Below, in pieces: positions 12,602 through 25,000 of a stretch of DNA of 64,000 nt (position 1 is its first letter; each line of letters opens with the position of its first letter). The position numbers and the translations under genes were made by a program. The DNA comes from Metridium senile (taxonomy: Eukaryota; Cnidaria; Anthozoa; Actiniaria; Metridiidae). Under the pieces are notes generated by a model that saw only the letters and a list, made by a program, of their open reading frames with translations, ran no database searches and was not told the origin of the DNA. Where the stretch lies: contig OX459099.1 in the NCBI GenBank assembly GCA_949775045.1, forward strand, positions 5,501,067-5,565,066. The letters run 5' to 3'.

Positions 12602-15600
12602 CTAAGTTGCCACAGAGAATTTCATGGCTAGTTTCACCGGTGTTGCTTTCTTGCTTGGAGTGTAGTCTTTGTAGATAGACAGAGCAAGTTGAGGCTTGGG
12701 TTTCTTGGCTGATTTGGTGGTGACAGGGCTAGTACCATCTTTCCCACCAATTTGTTTATGTGTTTTAAGAATCTCTGCCTCGACATCTGATAGATCATGC
12801 ATACCAGGGCTAACAGGAAGGTTGGTTGGTGATGTGAATGACAGCTTTGAAGAAAGACTTGACTGGTTCTCTAACCCATGGTATCCTGCAGTACATGAAC
12901 TATGTGCATTCTGATTGGCAATAAGAATTTCAATGTCCTCCTTTGAGAACTCTTCAACCCCCCTCTGCTTGTGCGATAACTTTTTGAGTTTCTCTGCACT
13001 ACATAGCTTCTCAAGTCCTGTAAGAGCTGCATCCATGTCAAACTCTCTAAATGATATTAGGTCTTCCTTGTACTGTTGATCTAGTTGTGGATAGAGGTCC
13101 GGTTCTGGTAAGGTCTTAGGGACAGGTGCCATCATCCAATCACTGGTAGAGTGTTGGAGAGAGGTGTGATCTTCATTACCACTTAGTACTATCAAGTCTA
13201 CAAATACCACAATACATCAGTAAATAAGAACAGGTAGATGTGTTTGCTTGGACAGTGTGTGCAATTGCAGTACAAAATAACACAAACATGGATGAATGAA
13301 TGGATGAATGAATATATAAGTGTATAAATGAATAAATAAAAATATGTATGTATGTATGAATGAATAAATGTATGATTGAATGAATAAATGAATGAATAAA
13401 TGTATGTATGAATGTATTAATAAATGAAAGTATTAATAAATGAAAGTATGAATGAATGTTACGAATGAATGTAGTGGATGTCTGAATGAATGTAGTGGAT
13501 GTATGAATGAATGTAGTGGATGTCTGAATGAATGTAGTGGATGTATGAATGAATGTAGTGGATGTCTGAATGAATGTAGTGGATGTCTGAATGAATGTAG
13601 TGGATGTATGAATGAATGTAGTGGATGTATGAATGAATGTAGTGGATGTATGAATGAATGTAGTGGATGTCTGAATGAATGTAGTGGATGTCTGAATGAA
13701 TGTAGTGGATGTATGAATGAATGTAGTGGATGTCTGAATGAATGTAGTGGATGTCTGAATGAATGTAGTGGATGTATGAATGAATGTAGTGGATGTCTGA
13801 ATGAATGTAGTGGATGTCTGAATGAATGTAGTGGATGTATGAATGAATGTAGTGGATGTCTGAATGAATGTAGTGGATGTCTGAATGAATGTAGTGGATG
13901 TATGAATGAATGTAGTGGATGTCTGAATGAATGTAGTGGATGTCTGAATGAATGTAGTGGATGTCTGAATGAATGTAGTGGATGTCTGAATGAATGTAGT
14001 GGATGTATGAATGAATGTAGTGGATGTATGAATGAATGTAGTGGATGTATGAATGAATGTAGTGGATGTATGAATGAATGTAGTGGATGTATGAATGAAT
14101 GTAGTGGATGTCTGAATGAATGTAGTGGATGTCTGAATGAATGTAGTGGATGTCTGAATGAATGTAGTGGATGTATGAATGAATGTAGTGGATGTATGAA
14201 TGAATGTAGTGGATGTATGAATGAATGTAGTGGATGTCTGAATGAATGTAGTGGATGTCTGAATGAATGTAGTGGATGTCTGAATGAATGTAGTGGATGT
14301 CTGAATGAATGTAGTGGATGTCTGAATGAATGTAGTGGATGTCTGAATGAATGTAGTGGATGTCTGAATGAATGTAGTGGATGTCTGAATGAATGTAGTG
14401 GATGTCTGAATGAATGTAGTGGATGTCTGAATGAATGTAGTGGATGTCTGAATGAATGTAGTGGATGTCTGAATGAATGTAGTGGATGTCTGAATTAATG
14501 AGTGGATGAATGAATCCATGAACAAATTGATAAATGAGGCACTTAATAAACAAACCTTTGTTTTTAGCACCTTTCAAGAACACTTCTTCAGTATCATCTA
14601 TTTCATCTATAAGTTAACAGAAACAACAAATGAACTAAGAATTATAATGGGTATGGTGAAGATGATAATGAAGATGGCAAAGATGATGAATATGATAGTG
14701 AAGATGATTATGAAGATGAAGATGGCAAAGATGATGATTATGATAGTGAAGATGATTATGATGATGAAGATGGCAAAGATAATATGATAGTGAAGATGAT
14801 TATGATGATGAAGATGGCAAAGATGATGATTATGATTGTGAAGATGATTATGAAGATGAAGATGGCAAAGATGATGATTATGATAGTGAAGATGATTATG
14901 ATGATGAAGATGGCAAAGATGATGATTATGATAGTGAAGATGATTATGAAGATGAAGATGGCAAAGATGATGATTATGATAGTGAAGATGATTATGATGA
15001 TGAAGATGGCAAAGATGATGATTATGATAGTGATGATGATAAAGATGGCAAAGATGATGATTATGATTGTGAAGATGATTATGATGATGAAGATGGCAAA
15101 GATGATGATTATGATAGTGAAGATGATTATGATGATGAAGATGGCAAAGATGATGATTATGATTGTGAAGATGATTATGATAACGAAGATGGCAAAGATG
15201 ATGATTATGATTGTGAAGATGATTATGATAATGAAGATGGCAAAGATGATGATTGTGATTGTGAAGATGATTATGATAATGAAGATGGCAAAGATGATGA
15301 TTATGATTGTGAAGATGATTATGATGATGAAGATGGCAAAGATGATGATTATGATTGTGAAGATGATTATGATAATGAAGATGGCAAAGATGATGATTAT
15401 GATAGTGAAGATGATTATGATAATGAAGATGGCAAAGATGATGATTATGATTGTGAAGATGATTATGATAATGAAGATGGCAAAGATGATGATTATGATT
15501 GTGAAGATGATTATGATAATGAAGATGGCAAAGATGATGATTATGATTGTGAAGATGATTATGATAATGAAGATGGCAAAGATGATGATTATGATTGTGA

Positions 15601-16496
15601 AGATGATTATGATAATGAAGATGGCAAAGATGATGAATATGATAGTGAAGATGATTATGATGATGAAGATGGCAAAGATGATGATTATGATTGTGAAGAT
15701 GATTATGATAATGAAGATGGCAAAGATGATGATTATGATACTGAAGATCTATGATTATGATGATGAAGATGGCAAAGATGATGATTATGATAGTGAAGAC
15801 GATTATGATAATGAAGATGGCAAAGATGATGATTATGATAGTTAAGATGATTATGATGATGAAGATGGCAAAGATGATGATTATGATAGTGAAGATGATT
15901 ATGATGATGAAGATGGCAAAGATGATGATTATGATAGTGAAGATGATTATGATAATGAAGATGGCAAAGATGATGATTATGATAGTGAAGATGATGATGA
16001 TGAAGGTGGACCTACCTTCTTCAACAATAACAGACTCAGTATCTGATCCTTCATAGGTGATTGGTGGACTGTCTGATCTACTGCAATCACTGGCTGTATT
16101 AGCACTGTTATGACCTAAAACAAAATGATTTGTTTTTGAGTACTTTTTTAAATTGAGGAAAAAAAATATCACATACAATTTTAACTGGAATCAATAACAC
16201 ACAAAATTTTGTTAGTAATTTCTGCCAATCATGCATTTAGGTCAAATAATGTGCCACCCCTTACCCACCATGCCTTTTGCCTTCTGACTTTGGAAAACAT
16301 ATAAAAACTTTTCTGTTTGCAATGCGAACTACAGATAATGAACCTCTAAAATATGTTTGATGTGATATTTTCTGTATTTGAATATATTGAAAGTAATATA
16401 TTTTGAATATAATTATTGTTATTATTACTACCACCATGATTCTATACTTGTATATACTTGTAAGGGCATTGAGAATTTGTAATGCACCATAATTAA

Positions 16497-16532
<36 letters not shown>

Positions 16533-19500
16533 GTTGTTATTATTGTTATTATTGTTATTGAAATCTCTATGCATAGACAGATGGTGTAGCATTGGATTTA
16601 CCATTAGGACCTCTTCTAGCCAACGCCTTTCTTTGTAATGTAGAGGAAACCGTAGAACAACAACACAAGTTACCTGGTCTTTACCGAAGATATGTAGATG
16701 ATACACTAGCAGTAGTAAAGGAGAAATCCCAAGCTGAGGATTTCCTGAAGTCATTGAATGATTGTCATCCGTCAGTACAGTTTACACTGGAATTATCAGA
16801 AAATGGAGCACTACCTTTCCTCGGAATGAGACTAGAGAAACAGGGAACCCATAATTGCAATCAGCGTACATAGAAAACCAACGAATAAAGGCCTACTACT
16901 ACACTACCAAAGCCACGTCGATAGCCGGTATAAGAAATCCCTACTGAAAACCATGCTTCACAGGGCACGTAACCTCTCATCAACGACCGAGCTCTTTGAT
17001 CAAGAGTGCAAAAACGTCTGTTCAATATTCTGTAAATTACAGTACCCTACTGGATTTAATTGAAAGAACAATCACAGAATTCAACGCCGAGACACCAAAT
17101 GACCATCAGTCTCAACTACTCCAGACCAACATCGAAAACAACACCATTCGTTTTGCAATACCTTTTATTGATCAGAAAGCTGCCAATGTAGTGAAACGTC
17201 AACTTAATTAAATAAGAAATTGAACAGTGACCTACATCCATTGTTCAAAAGTCGAAAACCAGAGGAAATCCTCAAGTGCAGAGAAGAAAAACCACCACCT
17301 GTTAACCAACAACTTGTTGTTTACAACTTTCAGTGTGACTTGTGCGATGCAGTTATTAGTTGGTTATACATCACGCCATCTGCATAAGCGAATTGAAGAG
17401 CATCGTTACTCGACTATATGCAAACATCGTCATGGAGAACACGGATTAACAACAGCACCGCCGGCAAAAAACTTTTCCATCTTGAAAAAATGTCAAACAA
17501 TATTTGACTGCCTAGTTTACGAAATGCTGATGATAAAGGAAAAATCACCCAACCTGAACATTCAGACAGACTCAATCAAAGCAAAACTCTTCACATAATT
17601 ATTCTACTTTATTGCACATAATCAATGTAGCATATCATTATTGGTCTACTTATTTGCTTGACATCTTATTAATAAAATCACTTAAAAATGACATCTGACG
17701 ATGTCGAAATGTTGTACCAACTTAGCGTTTGTATTTATTTTAATTATTATTGTTATTGTTAAGTTATTATAATTAAAACTATTATTATTATATCATACCT
17801 ATACATTCCAGTAAGACATCTCCATCAGCGACCATTACCACCATCTTATCCACACCCTTGCCTCTAACCTCAGCTATGTTTGGTACAGCAGCAATGACTT
17901 CAGATAGACGTGAATAGCCATATTCAGATGCTTTACATGGTCTATTATAGTACTGCTGATAACACGGTGCAAAACGGTTAAGTGAGACACATCCCCTTTG
18001 GTGTGTTAGCAGCTGCTTGGCCTCTACAGCAAAGAGCTGTAGTGGAGAGAGACAGGCACGCTTCTTGCCTTCTCCTACCTGGATTAATAAAATTGTTGTC
18101 AGTTATCGCAGATCTCATTGCACTCGTTTTGTATGGCATAGCCTTGAGCCAAATATTTTCCAATCTGGCCATCCCACTCAGTCAATAAGTATATAATCTT
18201 ATGTATTTGTTACCTTGACTACAGAGCACATAGCATCCATCATGTCATTGACACTGACAAACCCATAGTGATGAGTACATAGTGGATGTCGAAATGTCTT
18301 CTCATACAGCTTTGGTATGTTACATACAGGGATGGGTTTACCAATGTATGATGATAGTATAGTTACAATTTGATGAGCAAGGCATCTTATTACATATTCA
18401 TGCTTGAGACATACAGACGCAAAGTCACCGCAACCTGAAACCTGAATGAAAATCATGATGATCACTAACATTATCATTACAACCAAACATCATCAACAAC
18501 AACAACACTATCACCATCATCATTGTCATCAAAATTATAACCAACAAAACACCAATCAACTCAACATCACCATCATCAACACTATCATTACCATCATTGT
18601 CATCAAAATTACAACCAACAAAACACCAATCAACTAAACATCACCAACACTATCATCATCATCGTCATCAAAATTACAACCAACAAATTGTTTCAAAATT
18701 TGTTATCAAACTCAAAAGTAATTTTACAAAACTTAAATGTAGCAAATTTTCCTACAAAGACAAAACGACACCAAAAAAACTGTAAGCTCTGATCCATGAC
18801 CTGATATAAGTCCCAATCAGCCACAACATCACGGTCCAAAGCTTCAACATTCGTGAGACAAATGAATAACATAATATTTATCCCATATCCACAATGAACA
18901 ATCTTTATAATTTTAAAGTCCCAATCACTTACTTCAATGCTATCAGACATTGCTTTCAGTAAGGAATCAAGGTTAGACAGTTCAGGCCATCTCCTAGCAA
19001 CATTGCTGATGCCTCTCTGACGGCTATAGATATCATCTAATGCTGCAAGTGACATACGGCAGCCTGGAAACTTGATTAACATGTTATGTATATCACTGGC
19101 TAACTTCTTGAAGGTCTGGCTTTGATGGCCTGAAAATATGAAATTAGAAATAGTTCAACAAATGGACTCACCAATGTATGATAAGAATGAAGAAAGGTTA
19201 AAATTAACCACATGGATTAACTCTGATGAGATCTGGAAAATTTACGAATGTGTTCAATTTTGTACTTAATATATTTCTACAAAGAAAAGGTTCTGTTGTC
19301 ACTGTGTTATTTTTTTTTAATTTTTAATAACAAATATTATTATGTACATTACATACAATACAAGAAAAATATAATTTACAACTTAAGGAGTAGCATACTA
19401 AGTGCATTACTCAAGATGTTTATATTAGAGCATATTCGTATAACCCACTTTTAAAATGCAAATGAGAATATGTGTAAAATAACATGCTAATTAGGTGTGC

Positions 19501-22017
19501 ATTTTACGTTATAAAATGCTTCAGTGAGTTGCGTTCTTGTCTTCAAATAATCAATATAAAACATGATTGGCAACAAAAACGTTTATAGATTTACTCGAAA
19601 CCACTTTTATCAATGTTTTCCACAGTGGCTTGTGGCTAAAAGAAAAAAAATGAAAGCAAATAGCTACACGTACACCTCATTAACATGTTATTTCACACAT
19701 ATTCTCATTTGCATTTTAAAAGTGGGTTATACAAATACGCTCTATTAATATTATCATATACCAGTATATTTTAAATTCGCATATATTTTATTTTACATAA
19801 GTTGTTCAGAAAATAATTTTTAGAATGATATTTTGAAAAATTATTAGGTAGTATCAAAAAGTGTAAAACCGTACAAAGTAAAAAGATGAAATGTTAAAAC
19901 CATGTAAATATTCAAACAATTCACCTTGGTTTGAGATGTCAGTGTAGCACAAAATTTGATCATTGTCTGCTCCAAGAATCTAGAAAACATGCAAGTATGT
20001 AATGATAAAATAATAACAAGATATACAGTATACATTTTGCCCTTCATTGGGTCAAAAGTCCTTTTCACTGAGTACTTGTTGATCAACTTCAGCCTCGATA
20101 GCGTGTAATATACTCTTTAGAATTTGACTACAGTTGGCCGTAAGGAATGTACACCATACCAAACAATGGAACACTTGAAAATTCCACAGGCTGTAGTCGG
20201 ATTCTAAAGAATGGAATGTGCCCTCTATTAAGGCTGAGGTTGATCAACAAGAACTGTGAAACGGTATATTGGTAACTAAAGAGTAACATATAAGCACAAA
20301 ACATTAGCTTATTAACCTGTAATTCTTTATCAGTTGTTGCTACAACTTCGTTTAGCTTGTCCATAGTTAGAGGAAATTTCTTGTTGAAATGTTTGCGATA
20401 AACGGCAGGTAATCGTTTGAGAGATATGAAGCCTCCATCTTGTTGGCTGAGTAGCTCAACCAGATTTCTTGCACAATGACCATCTTTAGAGGGAAGACAT
20501 ACTACCCTCTCTCCCTTTATATCAACAATCTAAATAGAACCAGAAAGGGTTATAGCAAGCAATGTTGTGTCAATAATAATGACAACCAACAAAATCAAAA
20601 ATCAACATGTGAGTTGTGAGCAAAAATGTGGGAGGAGTGAGCCTCCCCAATTGTTAGTAGGACAATTAATACTGGATAAAATAATTGAGACATTAAAAAA
20701 TTGATTGATTTGTTATTTCATTAACTAAAAAAGATTATGACAGGAAAATAATATCTGATTTTCAACACAAAAAGAAGAAAACAATAACAATAAAAAACAG
20801 TCACTGTTAAAAAAGAGTGTTATTCAGTTATCTTTAAATGATATTTACAATACATATTATTAATCATATTTACAAAAAATCTTGTTATTCACTGACAAAT
20901 ATATTTTGGGTACTATTCATACATCAAACAAGAATGGCATTATAAACGTTATACCTTTGCACCAGGTATAACAGTAGTCATCATATTCTCCAATGAAATA
21001 AACCCAGTGTTATTGACGTTCAAATGTCGACCATACTCCTCATAGTACTTCCTGGTTACCATAGCAACAGGCATCTGTTTATTACTGACTAGCATGTGCT
21101 GTAACTCCTGCGTTAGAGTTTCCATAGCTTGATGATCAAGTGTTCTTTTTGTTCTTTCTAAAAATTAAAAATTTGACATCCTTAAGTGTATTGGAAAATG
21201 TTTTTTTTAAAGTTTTTTAATCACTTTACCTGACTCTGTTAGAGAAACTATCTTTTCATTTCCATTAAAAGAAACCTGGAAAATAAATCATTAACAACAT
21301 TATTACAGTTCTTTGAATACATTGAATACAATGAGTTGCATGTTTCTCAGTTTATATGATTAATTATATGGTAAAGCTGAAAAAAATATCCTGCACAGCC
21401 TCAATGGAAAAAGAAAATATCATACACCCCCTCCCCCCACCAAATATCTCATTTCTTTACCTTGACTACATGTGATGATATCTTGTCCATCAAGTCTGTC
21501 AGTTTATCTACACCATGGTCTGGGAAATGACACTTACGGCCAAAGTATCTCTGATAGACAGTCATCAGCTGATTCAGTGGAAGCTGGTAACCAGGCCGAC
21601 TCTCAAGAAGAAACTTTAGTTCTGTTTCAAACACTTTCAACTTGAATTTGTGTGTCAGTACAACAAATCTCTCGACTCCTTCTTCCTTTACCTAGTGAAC
21701 AATTGTGTTTTTGTAAGCAACAATACAGGAAATAGTTCATTGATAAGTACATGTAATGTAATTTGGTCCTAATAATTGATTTAATAGTCAGTATTGTAAC
21801 TAAAATCAAATCAGTCAGTCAGTCAACCATCAACTGACCAACAGCCCAACTGACTAACCAACCAATCCATCAATCAATAATTCAGTTAATCAGTCCATCG
21901 GTTAGTCAGTCAATCAGTCATCCATTCAATCACTCACTCACTTACTGAACTCCAATCAATCAATCCATCAATCAGCTAGTCAGCCATTCCTTTTAATCAG
22001 TCAGTCACTCACTGAAC

Positions 22018-22055
<38 letters not shown>

Positions 22056-25000
22056 TAATCAATCAGTTAGTCAGTCATCCATTTAATCAGTTACTCACTA
22101 ACTGAACTCCAATCAATGAATTCGCCAATAAATCAATCAGTCAATCAATCAATAAGTTAGTCAACCATCCATTTAATCAGTCAGTCACTCACGGAACTCC
22201 AAGTCAGTCTCTCAGTCCAGTCAGTCACTGACTTTCAATCAATAATTCAGTGAGTAAGTCAATCAAGATATCATCTGCTATGCTATTAATTATAAATGAT
22301 TCAATCACCTGCACAAGGCTAGGAAGTGCCTCCAGTAAATCCTTCACTGATGAGAATCCATAGCTAACAGGGTCAAATGGAGACTTCTTGTTGAACCATT
22401 TCTGATAGGCAGAGATAAGCTGACTCAAGGGTAGCCTGAACTGTGGCTGGGCTTTGAGAAGGTCTTGTAACTCATAGGAAAACTCCTCTAGTTTATTGAA
22501 GACACCACCTTGAACACATAACAATTGCATAAATAAAGGATATTACATGGGCACGCAGAGATACAGATTTTATCTTCTAGTCTTCAATTGATATCATTTG
22601 AACTACAAGAAGATAGAATCCGTATCTCCAAGCCCCCATGTAATGTAAGTAATGTTTACAACATGAGCGGCCGTGTTGTATCGGCAGATACAATCGCAAG
22701 CCCAAGGCGCGCGATTTTATCGCCAATACAACACGGACGCGAATGTTGTAAACGACTTAAAAAATGTCTAGGTTAGCTCTTTCATATTTTACCAAAATTT
22801 TCAAGATTAAAATAAATTTTGCCGTAAAATTACCAGTTAAAACTTATGCAAATCAGGATATACAACACTAGTGTTGTATGAAGATTTACAACACTCGTCA
22901 TGGTCATGGTTTCTTTTGAAAATGTCTCATTAATTATTCATGATTTTTTTAATGTTTATTATATTAACTCATGACAAATGACATAGCAAAAGTTTTATCA
23001 AGATATGCATCAAAAATTTTTAAAAATCTTAACGTCAAATAGATGGTAACATGTTATTTCCACAATGTGAAGATATTACTTTTTCGAGCGGGAGATCACC
23101 TGATATTTCACTGAAGTTTATATAATTATGTTAGTTACTGCTTTTACAACAACTACAACAACAATTTTCAACACAAGATTATCAGTTAAGTCATGATGAC
23201 AGTAATGTTCGTCACTCACCATTAACGATTCCTTCCTTTGCCCATGAAACCAAATCTTTACCAGTGTCCACTTTAATACAGATGTTAATGACATCCTTTA
23301 AAGCATCAGACAGACAGACGCCTTTGTCATTCACCTCAAGTTGTTTATCAAACTTTAACCAGTATGACGCAGCAAAGTTAGCCAATAACATGCTTCCTTG
23401 GTATTGCTTCAGTAAAAGATGAACCTCTTGGGAGAAAGCATTCCAGTCAACAATATGTATTCTAGTTGAATTGATGTCAGGTGTAGCCAGGCATATGGCC
23501 TCACTACCAGGCTTGCCGATGATTGTTACAATATCTGGTAACATTGTTAGAACATTCATGTCAAAGGGATGTGAGCTTTTCTCATAGAAAAGGCTAAGGA
23601 ACTTGTTCAATGGCATCCAGTGCAAAGGAGCTTCCTTGAGTACTGAGGTTACTTCACTGGAGAGAAAACAGAGTTCCTTTTCCTTCTCTGTGGCAAGAGT
23701 AACAGTGACAGACATGGAGAAGATTTGCTGGTTGTTAACCTTGGACATTGCCAACTGGGCATCTGATAGTTTTGGTACTTTGATGAATGCACGTAGTCGT
23801 ATGCCTTCTCCTGAATGCAGTACTACAGAATACACCTGGAAAGTAAGATATACAGTTTCCAAGTTATACAGCTAAATTTCAAAAAATGTAGAAGACCAAT
23901 TCAATTGATATTTTTAGGTTGTATAAGAAATAGTAAAATATCTTTTTGTTTTGTTTACCTTGCAATGTTCTCTGAAGACAGAAGCAAGTTTTTTCTTCAA
24001 CTCTTTCCTACTGACAGCTTCATCTAGGTTGCCCACAACAATATCGACACCTCCTTTCTGCTGTTCCAATATACTAAGACTATGAAGGTTAGCCAGCCAT
24101 GATGCTGTAAGAGGGTGTGGTCCCATGATAGGCAATGGATACCCAACACCCTGAGGTGGGAGGGTTACAAGCCCCTGGCAGTAGGGGTTCTGCCATGTTG
24201 GAGGGTAGGTAGATGAGGCATGAGTCATGTAAGGAGGAGCTTGGTTAGGGTATGACGGCAGTGGTTTGCCAGGTTGAAGAGACTGAAGATGAGAAGGTAA
24301 CTTTGAAGCCACACACATAAACTCTTCAAGATTTTCATCACACATTTCACTGAACTGTTCACTACATCTATCAAAGTGTGGCAGTGGCACCATTCTAGGA
24401 AGTTCTGGGTTTTTCTTGATTTCATTTTTGGTATATGACATGATTTTGCTGATTCTTTGTGGTCCTTTGCATATAATGTCCATAGATTCTTCAATTCTCA
24501 CAGTCTGTGAGAATTTGGGTGGTTTTGTTGGACTGAGTTGGTTGGGTTTTGATAAAGGGAATGTAACTTGAATGAGGGAGCCAAATACATCTTCATTTTC
24601 CATACGCTTCTTAGCCCTGGAACAAACATAGAAAGTATTACATCAGTTATATTATTGGTAGTAACAGAACACAATATTTACATGTAAAGATGAGCAACAG
24701 GGCACTGAATTAACTGTCAACATGCAGACAATAAGAACCAGAGCTAATATAACAATAATAATCATCATGATGACTACAATTATGATAATAACATTGATGA
24801 CGATTTCAATGATTATGATGATTATCATAATGATATCCATAATAGTCATGATGCCAGATCGATTACAATTATAATGATGATGATGATGATTACAATGATG
24901 ATATCAATGATGATATCAATGTTTACAATAATAATAATGTTGGTGATGATAACAATGGTAAGTTATAATTATGATGATAGCAATGGTTATAATTATGTTG

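Larger units (their letters stand above)
12602..16114 (-). other. MARF1: MARF1 exons 19-21: acidic and lysine-rich C-terminal tail
   Basis: Exon 19 (16114-16016) is Ser/Asp/Glu-rich, exon 20 is 36 or 51 bases with two possible donors in the same phase, and exon 21 (13197-12602) ends in a polar, lysine-rich tail. No domain is recognised. Introns 19 and 20 are almost filled by two unrelated minisatellites. Confidence 0.75.
17799..22508 (-). other. MARF1: MARF1 exons 10-18: LOTUS domains 3-9
   Basis: Each LOTUS unit is about 70 residues (helix, basic middle, YGF/YG motif, then V-x-V strand) and most are split near the same point by an intron. Helix starts are at [10 protein letters not shown] (3), [11 protein letters not shown] (4), [14 protein letters not shown] [10 protein letters not shown] (5), [11 protein letters not shown] (6), [10 protein letters not shown] (7), [10 protein letters not shown] (8) and [10 protein letters not shown] (9). 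Exon 18 (18078-17799) has no ATG but is open from the splice acceptor to its donor. LOTUS domains are known to bind RNA, and in some proteins DDX4/Vasa. Confidence 0.88.

Noticed and set aside
13452..14583. Long open frames on both strands across the 21-bp array (up to 464 codons)
   Set aside because: They arise because a stop-free unit of 21 bases is repeated. They have no domain, and they lie in a MARF1 intron whose exon phases join cleanly.
14607..16178. 523-codon minus frame and 353-codon plus frame over the 48-bp array
   Set aside because: Triplet-based repeat. The minus frame includes real exon 19 at its start but otherwise reads intron.
18781..18932. Candidate MARF1 exon near 18800 (frame with [12 protein letters not shown])
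   Set aside because: Joining exon 16 directly to 18441-18214 keeps phase and completes LOTUS 7, so this stretch is intron.
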